A stretch of 58,599 nt of DNA from Candidatus Eisenbergiella intestinipullorum. GTDB taxonomy: Bacteria; Bacillota; Clostridia; Lachnospirales; Lachnospiraceae. Position numbers and translations under genes: made by a program. Under the pieces are notes generated by a model. That model had not been told where the DNA came from, searched no databases, and saw nothing but the letters and a program-made list of their open reading frames with translations. The DNA is taken from assembly GCA_019119815.1 (NCBI GenBank), contig DWWH01000029.1:1-58599 (forward strand), read 5' to 3'. Below, piece after piece: positions 17,443-26,911 of the stretch. Numbering within the stretch: the first letter of the stretch is position 1; every line of letters begins with the position of its first letter.

Positions 17443-19191
17443 ATGAGCAGATTTGAAATTACCGATAACTTTTACCTGGATGGGAAACCGTTCCGGATCA
17501 TCTCCGGGGCGATCCACTATTTCCGCGTGGTTCCGGAGTATTGGAGAGACCGGCTGGAAAAGCTGAAGGCCATGGGAGCCAACACGGTGGAAACCTATAT
17601 CCCCTGGAACATGCATGAGCCGAAAAAGGGAGAGTTTCATTTTGACGGCATGCTGGATATTCGGAAATTCGTGCTTCTGGCGCAGGAGTTGGGGCTGTAT
17701 GTGATCTTAAGGCCGTCGCCCTATATCTGCGCGGAGTGGGAGTTCGGCGGACTGCCGGGCTGGCTCTTAAAGGAGGACGGGATGCGCCTGCGCGGCTGCT
17801 ATGAGCCCTTTTTAAAGCACATCCGGGATTATTATGACGTGCTGTTTCCGATCATCACGCCCCTGCAGATCGACCAGGGCGGCCCGGTGATCCTGATGCA
17901 GGTGGAAAATGAGTACGGCTACTACGGAGACGACACCGCCTATCTGGAAACCATGCGGGACTACATGGTGCAGAGGGGTGTGACGGTGCCGCTCGTGACT
18001 TCGGACGGACCGATGGACGAATCCCTGTCCTGCGGCCATCTGGAGGGAGCGCTTCCCACAGGAAATTTCGGATCCCGGACGAAGGAGCGCTTCGAGGTTC
18101 TGAAACGGTATACGGACGGAGGCCCTCTGATGTGCACGGAATTCTGGGTGGGCTGGTTTGACCACTGGGGAAACGGCGGCCACATGAGAGGAAATCTGGA
18201 GGAGAGCGTGCAGGATCTGGACGACATGCTGGAGCTGGGCCATGTGAACATCTACATGTTCGAGGGAGGGACCAACTTCGGATTCATGAACGGCTCCAAC
18301 TACTATGACGAACTGACGCCGGACGTGACCAGCTATGATTATGACGCGGTGCTTACCGAGGACGGACAGATCACGGAGAAGTACAGAAGGTATCAGGAGG
18401 TGGTGAGAAAGCACGCGCCGGTGCCGGAGGTGGAGCTGACCACGGACATCCGCAGAAAGGCGTACGGGAAGCTTGTCTGTGAGGGAAAAGTGGGGCTGTT
18501 TGAGAGCCTTTCCGAGCTGTCGGAGCCGGTGAAGAACACCTTCCCCATCTGCATGGAGAAGCTGGACCAGAACTACGGCTATATCCTGTACCGAACGAAT
18601 CTGGAGAGGGAGCAGAACGTGGAGAAGATCCGCCTGTGGGGAGCGAACGACCGCGCGAACATCTTCGTGGAAGGAAAGCCGGCGGCGACGCTGTACGACA
18701 GGGAGCTTCTGAAGGAAGCGGAGGTGAATGTAAGCTTTGAAAAGAGACCGGCACGCCTGGACATCCTGATGGAGAACATGGGGCGAGTGAACTTCGGCCC
18801 GAAGATGGAGAGCCAGAGGAAGGGGATCGAAGGGTGCGTGCAGATCAACGGCCACATGCACTATAACTGGGAGATGTACCCGCTGCCGCTGGATGATGTG
18901 ACGAAGCTGGACTTCACGAAGGGATATGAGGAAGGGCTTCCTGCGTTCTACCGTTTTACCTTTGAAGCGGAGGAGTGCTGCGATACCTGGCTGGATTTCG
19001 CGGGCTGGGGAAAGGGCTGCGCGTTCCTGAACGGCTTCAATCTGGGAAGATACTGGGAGATCGGGCCGCAGAAGCGTCTGTACATCCCGGGACCGCTTTT
19101 ACAGAAGGGGGAAAACGAGATCATCCTGTTTGAGACGGACGGGAAGGCGCCGGGGGAGATCACCCTCACGGATGAGCCGGATATTGGATAA
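17443..19191 (+). CDS. Beta-galactosidase (GH35)
   Basis: A 582-residue GH35 exo-beta-galactosidase removing terminal beta-galactose from imported oligosaccharides. The TIM barrel opens with the family signature SGAIHYFRVVPEYWRDRLEK. The acid/base is Glu157 (VENEYGYYG) and the nucleophile Glu233 (CTEFWVGWFDHWG). C-terminal jelly-roll domains end with the usual GFNLGRYWEIGPQ. No signal peptide. I chose ATG 17443, seven bases after GAGGAGG; an in-frame ATG at 17428 precedes that site. It is placed downstream of the importer and upstream of the LacI regulator. Confidence 0.95.
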   Translation: MSRFEITDNFYLDGKPFRIISGAIHYFRVVPEYWRDRLEKLKAMGANTVETYIPWNMHEPKKGEFHFDGMLDIRKFVLLAQELGLYVILRPSPYICAEWEFGGLPGWLLKEDGMRLRGCYEPFLKHIRDYYDVLFPIITPLQIDQGGPVILMQVENEYGYYGDDTAYLETMRDYMVQRGVTVPLVTSDGPMDESLSCGHLEGALPTGNFGSRTKERFEVLKRYTDGGPLMCTEFWVGWFDHWGNGGHMRGNLEESVQDLDDMLELGHVNIYMFEGGTNFGFMNGSNYYDELTPDVTSYDYDAVLTEDGQITEKYRRYQEVVRKHAPVPEVELTTDIRRKAYGKLVCEGKVGLFESLSELSEPVKNTFPICMEKLDQNYGYILYRTNLEREQNVEKIRLWGANDRANIFVEGKPAATLYDRELLKEAEVNVSFEKRPARLDILMENMGRVNFGPKMESQRKGIEGCVQINGHMHYNWEMYPLPLDDVTKLDFTKGYEEGLPAFYRFTFEAEECCDTWLDFAGWGKGCAFLNGFNLGRYWEIGPQKRLYIPGPLLQKGENEIILFETDGKAPGEITLTDEPDIG

Positions 19192-19202
19192 AATTTGTAT
19201 TA

Positions 19203-19242
19203 TTCCGTAATGAAGAGGGAAAAAATGAGCTAAATTACGGAA
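19203..19242 (+). promoter_or_regulatory. Inverted repeat upstream of the LacI gene
   Basis: TTCCGTAAT and ATTACGGAA form a perfect 9-bp inverted repeat with 22 bases between the arms, just after the GH35 stop. It could be a terminator-like stem or a two-half-site operator for the regulator downstream. A TATAAT at 19301-19306 is a likely -10 box for lacI, but its -35 region is weak. Confidence 0.4.
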
Positions 19243-19424
19243 AAACTGTAAAAAAAGCGATTTATTTTGGGGAAAGGCTGGCAATTTCTGCGGTATATAT
19301 TATAATAGGAAGAAAATATCCGATGCGGGTCATATGCTCCTGCCGGGCCTGCAGGGCGGCGCGGAAAGATCTGCGCCGCCGGCCGGGGCAGGCGCCTGCG
19401 TCAGGGAGAAAGGCACAGGGCGAA

Positions 19425-20462
19425 ATGGAAAAAGAGACGATCAGCATATATACCATAGCCAGAGAAGCGGGAGTCTCGCCGGCCACGGTTTCCAGGGTAC
19501 TGAACGGAAGCGCGAAGGTCAGCGAAGAAAAAAGGCTTAGGGTGCAGTCCCTGATCGAAAAGTACAATTTTACCCCGAACGCGCTCGCCAGAGGCCTGAG
19601 CAGCGTGGAGACCAAGGTGATCGGCCTGATGGTTTCGGACATCCGCAACCCGTTCTATGCGACGATGGTGGTGGAATGTGAGAAGGCGGCCAACGAGAGA
19701 GGGTATCTGATGATGCTGTGCAATTCGCTGGGAAGCAATGAGATGGAGCTTTCCTATCTGGAAAAGTTCAACAGTCAGCGGGTGGATGCGGTCATTCAGA
19801 TCGGGGGAAAGGTGGACGAGCTGATCTCGGACACCGGATATGTGGAAAACGTCAACAAGGTGGCCAGCTCCATGCCGGTCCTGATCACAGGAAAGCTGGA
19901 TGGGGCGGACTGCTATCAGGTCAATATCGACGAGGGACAGGCGATGGAGCTTCTGATCCGGTTCCTGATTGAAAACGGGCATCGGGACATCGCGCTCCTC
20001 GGCGGCAGGGATGGTGTGAAATCCACGGTGGATAAAAGGCTGCGTTACCGGCAGATGCTGTGGAAATACGGGATTCCCGTGAGAGAAGAATATATCATAG
20101 ACGGTGACAGCTATGACATTGAAAGCGGCTCGGAGGCCATGCGGCAGTTCATGAGGGAGGATCATCCCATGCCGACGGTCATTATCGCCATCAACGACTT
20201 CACCGCGGTGGGCGTCGTGCGCACCCTGCGGGAGGCCGGATATGAGATCCCGGAGGACATATCCGTCGTGAGCTTTGACAATACCTATATTGCAGAAACC
20301 TGCATGCCGCGGCTGACCTGCGTCGGATACGATTACAGGATGTTCGGACATCTCCTGATCGATACGGCTGTGCGGGCGATCCACAAAGAGGAGCCGCCCA
20401 GGGTGCAGATGGTGAAATCAAGACTGGTGATCCGGGATTCCTGCAAATGTCTGAACGACTGA
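19425..20462 (+). CDS. LacI family transcriptional regulator
   Basis: A 345-residue repressor. The N-terminal helix-turn-helix and hinge are clear (SIYTIAREAGVSPATVSRVL, then ALARGLSSVETKVIGLMVSD), and the rest is a periplasmic-binding-protein-like sugar-sensing domain. I chose ATG 19425 because it places the helix-turn-helix at the standard distance from the N-terminus; upstream in-frame sequence is Arg/Cys-rich and looks non-coding. It follows the importer and GH35 genes and probably controls them through the palindromic site at 13500. Its effector is probably an oligosaccharide released from the locus substrate. Confidence 0.93.
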   Translation: MEKETISIYTIAREAGVSPATVSRVLNGSAKVSEEKRLRVQSLIEKYNFTPNALARGLSSVETKVIGLMVSDIRNPFYATMVVECEKAANERGYLMMLCNSLGSNEMELSYLEKFNSQRVDAVIQIGGKVDELISDTGYVENVNKVASSMPVLITGKLDGADCYQVNIDEGQAMELLIRFLIENGHRDIALLGGRDGVKSTVDKRLRYRQMLWKYGIPVREEYIIDGDSYDIESGSEAMRQFMREDHPMPTVIIAINDFTAVGVVRTLREAGYEIPEDISVVSFDNTYIAETCMPRLTCVGYDYRMFGHLLIDTAVRAIHKEEPPRVQMVKSRLVIRDSCKCLND

Positions 20463-20493
20463 CCGGCAGAAAAAAAGAGGTCGAAGGGATTCT

Positions 20494-21417
20494 ATGTTTT
20501 ATCTGATGGATCCGCGGATCCTGCCGTCCGTAAGGCTGGCGGATTCCGTGGTGATCGAGCCGCCCTATGTGCACAAGCGCAGGAAGGCGGACGAATATAT
20601 CTTATATCTGATCAAAAGGGGAGCCATGTATCTGAGGGAGGATGGGACTCTCCTGACGCTGCAGCCCGGAGATGTCTGCGTGCTGGATCCGGAGTGTACG
20701 CATGAGGGGGTAAAGGCGTCCTGGTGCGAATATTTCTACATTCATTTCAGACATCCTTCTATCCGGCGGATCGACGAAACCGGAATAGAAGACTTTCAGA
20801 AGCTGCTGCTGGAAAACAGGCGGGCTTCCATCCAGAGCAACATTTTCAGCTACGAGCGGTGCGAGGGGGAGAAGCTGTATCTGCCCAAGCAGTATCATAT
20901 CTCGGATTACGGAACCCTGGTGAAGGTGACCGGACTGTTCCATGAGGCCGCAGGGAAAAACGCCAGGCAGCTGGAAAATTACAAAATACAGCTGGGCTGC
21001 ACCATCCTGGAAGCCTTTACGGAGATCGCCCGGAGCTACGTCACCACGGAAACCGCACAGTATATGGAGACCCAGCCGCGGTCCTACCGGATGGTGCAGA
21101 AGCTGCTGCACTATCTGAACCGGGAATATGCCTCCGACATCACGGGAGAGCTACTGGAAAAGGAATTCGGCGGCAATTTTGACTATATGAACCGGGTGTT
21201 CAAAAAGGCTACCGGAGAAACGATCTTCCGCTATCTCAACCGGGTACGGATCAACCACGCCGAGGCACTGATCCTGAATACCCCGTGGAAGATGTCGGTG
21301 ATCGGAAGCCGGGTGGGATTTTCGGACGAATATTATTTCAGCCGTGTATTCAAGAAATATACGGGAAAATCCCCCACCGAATACGCCAGAGAGGGAATGA
21401 ACAAAAGGGGCGGCTGA
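20494..21417 (+). CDS. AraC family transcriptional regulator
   Basis: A 307-residue regulator with an N-terminal cupin-like ligand domain (LTLQPGDVCVLDPECTHEG) and two C-terminal helix-turn-helix motifs (GNFDYMNRVFKKATGETIF; GFSDEYYFSRVFKKYTGKSP). Such proteins usually activate sugar genes when their ligand is bound. ATG 20494 lies 31 bases after lacI, so the two regulators are probably co-transcribed. It is the first of three AraC genes in the sugar locus. Confidence 0.93.
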   Translation: MFYLMDPRILPSVRLADSVVIEPPYVHKRRKADEYILYLIKRGAMYLREDGTLLTLQPGDVCVLDPECTHEGVKASWCEYFYIHFRHPSIRRIDETGIEDFQKLLLENRRASIQSNIFSYERCEGEKLYLPKQYHISDYGTLVKVTGLFHEAAGKNARQLENYKIQLGCTILEAFTEIARSYVTTETAQYMETQPRSYRMVQKLLHYLNREYASDITGELLEKEFGGNFDYMNRVFKKATGETIFRYLNRVRINHAEALILNTPWKMSVIGSRVGFSDEYYFSRVFKKYTGKSPTEYAREGMNKRGG

Positions 21418-21421
21418 GAGA

Positions 21422-22036
21422 TCAGCCGGGCCCTTTTCTGGTCAGACCGGTGGCGCAGGCCATGGCGAGAAAATGAAAATCCATGCACCGGTTGTAGCGG
21501 TAAAAATCCGCCATGAGCAGCGTGAGAGGATGACGCAGAAGGCCGCCGCTTTCATCGTACTGGGAGAGGTAGGAAAGAAAGCGGTCGGGATCATTTTCCG
21601 ACATACGAAGAAAATCATCTTTGGTGGAAACAAAGATGGAGTCGCACAACAGGCAGGGAAGAAGCGCATCCATGCGGTTTTTGACAAGACTGGAATACCG
21701 GTAGAGGACCTGCCCCCGGGAAGAGAGTATGCGGATGGTGAGATAGGCGACGCCTCTTAAGCTGTAGCCGTCGCCGGGCTCGGGAAAGCCGCCGAAGGTC
21801 GGAAAGCCTACGGATTCATAAGCCTCCAGCCATATGGTGCGCCCTTTTTTGAGATGACAGCAGAAGGTGATGTTCTGCGCAAAATTTTCCGTTTCAGAGC
21901 CGTCGAATTCCACGCCCATTTCCGTCATGAAGCCGATCGGATCATATTCTACGACCTCCCAGCTTAAAAGCCCCTTTTCCGTCCGCCCGGTAACGGCGGC
22001 CAGAAGTTTCTGTATTTCGGGTGAGTTCATATCCAT
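21422..22036 (-). CDS. Hypothetical protein, 204 residues
   Basis: I do not recognise this protein. It has no signal peptide or membrane segment, and its hydrophobic and acidic pattern suggests a compact cytoplasmic fold (LLSWEVVEYDPIGFMTEMGV at about residues 23-42; a Cys-rich segment LPCLLCDSIF near 128-137). It is transcribed toward the AraC gene, with only four bases between the stops. AAGGAAAGGA precedes the start at 22036. It has no obvious part in sugar use. I see no confident element in the 291-base gap before the XRE gene beyond a possible inverted repeat (TTACGG/CCGTAA, 22117-22150). Confidence 0.6.
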   Translation of the reverse strand: MDMNSPEIQKLLAAVTGRTEKGLLSWEVVEYDPIGFMTEMGVEFDGSETENFAQNITFCCHLKKGRTIWLEAYESVGFPTFGGFPEPGDGYSLRGVAYLTIRILSSRGQVLYRYSSLVKNRMDALLPCLLCDSIFVSTKDDFLRMSENDPDRFLSYLSQYDESGGLLRHPLTLLMADFYRYNRCMDFHFLAMACATGLTRKGPG

Positions 22037-22327
22037 TTCTTTGAGTCCTTTCCTTCTTTATTCATATCTGTCGGAGAAAGTCTCCTTATAAGGATTTCCC
22101 GAAAAAAGTGAAAATATTACGGGGCTTTTGAGAAAAGAGTCTTTCCGTAAAACCTGATAGGTTAAAGTATCAGGAGAAAAATATGCTGTGAGTTTATTAT
22201 ATTATACTTTCCCGGTGGTTACAATAAATATAGTTTAAGCGGTCGAAGGAGATGAAAAGCGCGTCTGTCCGCAGGATGGGATAGCAGCGATAAAGGGGGA
22301 ATACGGCCGGGAAAGAAGGTGGCAGGG

Positions 22328-22696
22328 ATGCCGGTGGACAGCAAGGCGCTGGGCAGGAGGATCAGGGCCGCAAGAAAGAAGGCCTCGATGACACAGGGCA
22401 GACTGGCGGAAGCGGTTGGCATCAGCGAGGTACATATCAGCAATATGGAGTCCGGTTCGGGAAATCCGAGTCTTGCGACACTGGTGGACATCGCAAATGT
22501 GCTGTCCGTTTCCGCGGATGAGCTTCTGTGCGACAGCGTCATCTGCTGCAAGCCCGTATTTCAGAAGAAGATCCTGGAAGTCACGGCAGACTGCGATGAT
22601 TATGAGATCCGCATCCTCAGCCATGTCCTGGAGGAAACGAAAACGGCGCTCCGGGAAAACGGGAAGCTGAGACGGATGCCGGAAAAGGGAAAATAA
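22328..22696 (+). CDS. XRE family transcriptional regulator
   Basis: A 122-residue protein with a Cro/C1-type helix-turn-helix (RRIRAARKKASMTQGRLAEA, then ISEVHISNMESGSGNPSLAT), followed by a short C-terminal helical extension with cysteines (LLCDSVICCKP) that might form a dimerisation or sensing element. I chose ATG 22328; an in-frame GTG at 22319 is possible. It stands alone and converges on the MATE gene at 22775. Targets are unknown. Confidence 0.85.
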   Translation: MPVDSKALGRRIRAARKKASMTQGRLAEAVGISEVHISNMESGSGNPSLATLVDIANVLSVSADELLCDSVICCKPVFQKKILEVTADCDDYEIRILSHVLEETKTALRENGKLRRMPEKGK

Positions 22697-22720
22697 ACAG
22701 AGCGCACGGAAGGGCCGCCG

Positions 22721-22768
22721 CAGACAGAGCCGCCCGGCAGGAAACAGCCTGCCGGGCGGCTCTGTCTG
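22721..22768. terminator. 21-bp perfect hairpin between convergent genes
   Basis: Bases 22721-22741 pair perfectly with 22748-22768 around the loop AAACAG, lying between the convergent XRE and MATE stops. The very long GC-rich stem probably blocks transcription from both sides, although neither side has a clear T tract. Confidence 0.75.
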
Positions 22769-22774
22769 TATGCT

Positions 22775-24157
22775 TTATACATGCTTCTGAGTCCAGCGGC
22801 GGGAACGCCATCTGGTGAAGAAGGTGAGGCCGCGGAACAGCTCGTCCATCATGAAGGCGATCCAGCAGCCGGTCAGTCCCAGTCCCAGGCGGATGCCGAG
22901 GATATAGGAGAACAGGATGCTCATGGCCCAGGAGGAGAAGATGGAGACCACCATGGAGAACATCACGTCTCCGGCGCCGCGCAGCGAGTTGTCCTCGATG
23001 TGGTTGAAGGCGCGTCCGATCTCCACGAAAATGTCGATGAACAGGATGGGAGCCGCCATGGCGAAGATGGCAGGATCATCCGTGAACAATCCTAACAGGG
23101 GCCGCCCGAAGATGCAGATCAGAGAGGAGCCCACAATGTTGAGGAGAACGGCGATGCGCAGATTCTGCAGGTTCAGCCGGTAGGCCTTGTCGTATTCTCC
23201 CGCACCCGTCAGCCATCCGATGATCAGCGAGGTGGCCGTGCCGAGGGACATGCCGATCACATAGATGTAGAAAAAGATGGTGGAGAGATAGATCTTGGTG
23301 GAGATGGCCGTCGTTCCCAGGATCGCGAGGATCGAGGTGGAGACCACCTGGGAGGTGGAATAGGAAAGAGAGCTGATCCCGCCGGGCAGTCCGATGTGCA
23401 GGATGCTGCCGATGCAGCGGAGCGTTTTCAGATTCTTTTTCCGGAACTGCAGGTTCAGGCCGCTTCTTGCCAGACAGACGGAGATCAGCAGAAGCGCGAG
23501 GCCGCGGCTGATCACGTTGGTCACGGCGATGCCGGAAACCCCGTAAAGGGGAACCTCAAAGGGGCGGAAGATGACGATGCAGTTGAGGACAGCGTTCATC
23601 ACGTTCATGAACAGGGAGGCGGCGACGGCGATCTTCGGCATGCCGTAGCTTCGGAAGATGGCGGAAACGGAGGCCATCAGCGCCTGAAAAAAGGAGAAGG
23701 AGACGCAGATCCTGAAATAGAGGGAAGCATCCTCCAGCACCTGGCCGGTCAGATTCATCATGCTCATGAGCTGTCCGGCGAAAACGGACAGGATCGACCC
23801 CACGCAGAGACTGAGCGCGAAGCTGCACAGGATGGAGGTAAAGGCTGCGTCGGAAGCAAGATCCGGCCGTTTGGCGCCCAGACGGTGACTGATGAAGATG
23901 CTGGTGCCCGCGCTGATGACGGTATAGAAGGTAAAGATCATGCTCAGAAGCTGGTTGGCCGCGCCCACAGCAGCTACCGCATCGTCCGAATACTGGCTTA
24001 AGATCAGCGTGTTCACCGTTCCCATGGAATTGGTCAGAAGGGATTCGATCAGAAAAGGCAGGAAAACGGAAAACAGCGTCAGGGTACCCTGAGGCGTGTC
24101 AATGCGGCTCAGTTCTTTGTCATACAGCTTGATATGTGGTAATGAGAAGGCTTTCAT
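22775..24157 (-). CDS. MATE family efflux transporter
   Basis: A 460-residue, 12-helix MATE transporter. FLPFLIESLLTNSMGTVNTL and AVAAVGAANQLLSMI match the first helices of the polysaccharide/drug exporter group. ATG 24157 follows GGAAAGGA; in-frame sequence upstream overlaps a terminator and the end of the GH2 gene and is not coding. It lies downstream of the GH2 beta-galactosidase on the same strand behind a terminator, so it may be expressed partly by read-through. The substrate is unknown. Confidence 0.92.
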   Translation of the reverse strand: MKAFSLPHIKLYDKELSRIDTPQGTLTLFSVFLPFLIESLLTNSMGTVNTLILSQYSDDAVAAVGAANQLLSMIFTFYTVISAGTSIFISHRLGAKRPDLASDAAFTSILCSFALSLCVGSILSVFAGQLMSMMNLTGQVLEDASLYFRICVSFSFFQALMASVSAIFRSYGMPKIAVAASLFMNVMNAVLNCIVIFRPFEVPLYGVSGIAVTNVISRGLALLLISVCLARSGLNLQFRKKNLKTLRCIGSILHIGLPGGISSLSYSTSQVVSTSILAILGTTAISTKIYLSTIFFYIYVIGMSLGTATSLIIGWLTGAGEYDKAYRLNLQNLRIAVLLNIVGSSLICIFGRPLLGLFTDDPAIFAMAAPILFIDIFVEIGRAFNHIEDNSLRGAGDVMFSMVVSIFSSWAMSILFSYILGIRLGLGLTGCWIAFMMDELFRGLTFFTRWRSRRWTQKHV

Positions 24158-24180
24158 TTGGGACAGATCCTTTCCGGTGT

Positions 24181-24222
24181 AAAAGGAAAAGAAGGGGGAT
24201 AAGACCCGCTTCTCTTCCTTTT
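24181..24222 (-). terminator. Terminator after the GH2 gene
   Basis: On the minus strand an AAAAGGAAGAGAAG arm pairs, with one bulge, with CTTCTTTTCCTTTT, ending in Ts. It lies in the 103-base gap between the GH2 stop and the MATE start. Confidence 0.6.
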
Positions 24223-24260
24223 GCCGATTTTTTATTATGGCATCCGATTGCTGTTTGGCT

Positions 24261-26675
24261 TCAGCCTTCGGAAAGCTGGATGGAGGCTTCTTCACAGCCT
24301 TCGGCGCATACGCTGAGGGTGATGTCTCCTTCGCCGCATCTGCGCACATAGGCGATCAGTCTGCCGTGCAGCGTGTTTCTGACATGCTCCGCATATGGGG
24401 TATTGTCCGCCAGATCGCCGTTTTCCAGGCCCAGAAGGAGGCCGGGGCCGGATACGGCTGCGGTCACGGGCACGTCTTTATGCACCGCCGGATTGCCGTC
24501 GCAGTCGGCCAGGGTGATCTCGATCTGCTCCACCCGTCCCGTTTTTCCAAGGAGAGAGGAGCTTCCCCGGAAAGCGTCCGGCTGTGCGGCTTCCGCAGCG
24601 GCCCAGCGGTTTAAGAGCAGGCGCTCCGGTTCTCCGGTGGTGATGAGGCGGAAGGTGACAGGCTCTGCGCCTTCTGTGTCGGGACGACCTTCGGCGGTCA
24701 GTTCTCCGGCCTCGAAGGGAACGATCCAGTCCATGCTCCCCTCTTCGTTCAGCCCCTCCTTCGTTCCCAGGCTGCGGCCGTTCAGGAACAGCTCAACGGA
24801 GGGAAGATTGGTGTAGCAGCGCACCAGGATCTGCTCCCCCGCTTCATAGTTCCAGCAGTCGGAGGCGGGCAGATATTCCGTCACATCCCCGGTATAGGGA
24901 GCGGTGGACAGGTGCAGGACGGGCGTATCGAGCCAGAAGGACTGTCTTCTGTAATAGCGGTTCTTCGGGAAGCCGGCCAGCGTCAGAAGGCCTGCGCCGG
25001 AACCGTGGATGGGCCAGCCGTGCGCCTCTCCCAGATAATCGATGCCGGTCCAGAGGAACTGACCGCTGATATAGTCATGCCCGGTCACGGCCTTCCAGGC
25101 TTCCAGGGAATGGCCGTTCTCACTTCCCAAGAAGGGCAGGGACGGGAAGCGCTTGTGGTCCTCCTCATACAGATGCTCTTTATAGTTATAGCCCACCACA
25201 TCCAGCGCGTCAAAATAGTGCAGCTGAGAGGAAAGCTCCGGGAACGCGGCCGCCAGAGTGACGGGGCGGGTGGAGTCATACCGGCGCACAATGTTCGCCA
25301 GTCTGGCGGCGATGGGTGCCAGACGTTCCATATTGGGCTTGGCCGGATCATACTGACGCTCTGCGTCAGGCTTGTTGGCATCGTTGTTTCCGGTCATCTC
25401 GGAAAAGAGGGGATGGCAGTAGGGATCGTTGGGATAGTCGATCTCATTGCCGATGCTCCAGAGGATGACGGAAGGATGGTTGCGGTCACGCAGCACCATG
25501 GCGGCCAGATCCTTTTCGTGCCACTGCGGGAAGTCCTCAAAATAGCCCTGGTGCCTGGGCGGGTAGACATTGTGCCCGGTGGACCATTTGTTCTTGGCGT
25601 TTTCCCATTCGTCGAAGGCCTCGTCCATCATCAGAAAGCCCAGTCTGTCGCACAGGTCATAAAGCTCGGGCATATGAGGATTGTGGCTGGTGCGGATGGC
25701 GTTGCAGCCCATTTCCTTTAAGGAAAGCAGCCTTCTTTCCCAGACCTCACGGGTCATGGCCGCGCCCAGACAGCCGCCGTCATGGTGAACGCACACGCCC
25801 TTCAGCTTCATGCTGCGGCCGTTGAGAAAGAAGCCTTCGTCCGGATCAAAGCGGAAGGTGCGGATGCCCACCTGCCCCTCATAGACCCGGTAAGGGGATT
25901 CTCCGTTGACGGAAAGCTCCGTGGTCAGCGTATAGAGAGCAGGATGTTCCGGGGACCAGAGCTGCGGATTTTTGACGGTACCGTTCAGGACCACGGTCTG
26001 CGCCTTCCCGGGCTCCAGCTCCAGGCTGGCGCTCACTTCCAGCACTCTTTTGCCGGAAGGGGTGGTCAGGCTGCTGGTAACGGAAGCATTTACGCCTTTT
26101 GCGGTCTCATTGATCAGCTCGTGGGAGATCTCCACCTGAGCGGACTTTCCGGCATCCCCGTACAGGGTGGAGAAGAAAATGCCGTAAGGGACGGGATGAA
26201 CGGGCTCTTCGATGATGACGCTCGCCTTTCTGGTGATGCCGGAGCCGGTAAACCAGCGGGAATCCGCGATGTCCGTATGGGTCACCTTCACGCTGATCTC
26301 ATTTTCCTGCCGGCCGAAGCAGGCGATGCTGCTGATGTCGTAGAGCACCGGAACGTAGCCGTTGGGCCGTTTGCCGAGGTAATAGCTGTTGCACCATACC
26401 TGGCTGTTTTTATAGATGCCGTCAAAGCAGACGGAGATCTTTTTCCCCTGATATTCCTCCGGAAGAAAAAAGCGCAGCCTGTACCAGCCCGTACCGCCGG
26501 CCAGGTAGCCGGTGCCGCTGGAATATTCTCTGGAAAAAGGAAGGCTGACGGACCAGTCGTGGGGAAGCGCTACGTCCTGCCAGGAGGAATCATCGTAGCC
26601 CTTGTACCAGGCCTCTTCCGCATCGCCCAGGTGAAATTTCCAGTTGTCGTTCAGTAAAATCCGTGTTGAATCCAT
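24261..26675 (-). CDS. Beta-galactosidase (GH2)
   Basis: An 804-residue GH2 enzyme with the usual order: N-terminal sugar-binding jelly roll (LPHDWSVSLPF, GTGWYRLRF), an immunoglobulin-like domain, the TIM barrel, then C-terminal domains of the DUF4982 type. Barrel motifs include KLKGVCVHHDGG and RTSHNPHMPELYDLCD. The acid/base is Glu411 (IGNEID) and the nucleophile Glu519 (GSENG). The overall pattern favours beta-galactosidase over beta-glucuronidase. No signal peptide. It has its own promoter and lies downstream of an AraC gene on the same strand. It complements the GH35 enzyme, probably with a different linkage preference. Confidence 0.92.
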   Translation of the reverse strand: MDSTRILLNDNWKFHLGDAEEAWYKGYDDSSWQDVALPHDWSVSLPFSREYSSGTGYLAGGTGWYRLRFFLPEEYQGKKISVCFDGIYKNSQVWCNSYYLGKRPNGYVPVLYDISSIACFGRQENEISVKVTHTDIADSRWFTGSGITRKASVIIEEPVHPVPYGIFFSTLYGDAGKSAQVEISHELINETAKGVNASVTSSLTTPSGKRVLEVSASLELEPGKAQTVVLNGTVKNPQLWSPEHPALYTLTTELSVNGESPYRVYEGQVGIRTFRFDPDEGFFLNGRSMKLKGVCVHHDGGCLGAAMTREVWERRLLSLKEMGCNAIRTSHNPHMPELYDLCDRLGFLMMDEAFDEWENAKNKWSTGHNVYPPRHQGYFEDFPQWHEKDLAAMVLRDRNHPSVILWSIGNEIDYPNDPYCHPLFSEMTGNNDANKPDAERQYDPAKPNMERLAPIAARLANIVRRYDSTRPVTLAAAFPELSSQLHYFDALDVVGYNYKEHLYEEDHKRFPSLPFLGSENGHSLEAWKAVTGHDYISGQFLWTGIDYLGEAHGWPIHGSGAGLLTLAGFPKNRYYRRQSFWLDTPVLHLSTAPYTGDVTEYLPASDCWNYEAGEQILVRCYTNLPSVELFLNGRSLGTKEGLNEEGSMDWIVPFEAGELTAEGRPDTEGAEPVTFRLITTGEPERLLLNRWAAAEAAQPDAFRGSSSLLGKTGRVEQIEITLADCDGNPAVHKDVPVTAAVSGPGLLLGLENGDLADNTPYAEHVRNTLHGRLIAYVRRCGEGDITLSVCAEGCEEASIQLSEG

Positions 26676-26770
26676 ATCTGCCTCTTTCCCCGCCCTGAGG
26701 GCGGATATTGGGTATCGTGTAGATCGGCAAGGCCCCTCCTTCCGGAGGGGATCTTTTCCTTTCCTTACTC

Positions 26771-26798
26771 AGTATAGGAGAAAAAAGGAAGAAAACAA
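26771..26798 (-). promoter_or_regulatory. Promoter for the GH2 gene
   Basis: On the minus strand TTGTTT (26798-26793), 16 bases, then TATACT (26776-26771). The weak -35 fits activation by the adjacent AraC protein. Between the promoter and the GH2 start lie two short hairpins (26733-26750 and 26690-26704). Confidence 0.55.
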
Positions 26799-26911
26799 TG
26801 GAAAAAAAGGTAGAAAATTTGGACTTTAGCGACTTTTTGACAAAAAAGAGAAGGGCTGCCGGCCGGACGCCCGGACGGGAACGGGACAACCGGACAAGCC
26901 GGGGCCCTGCT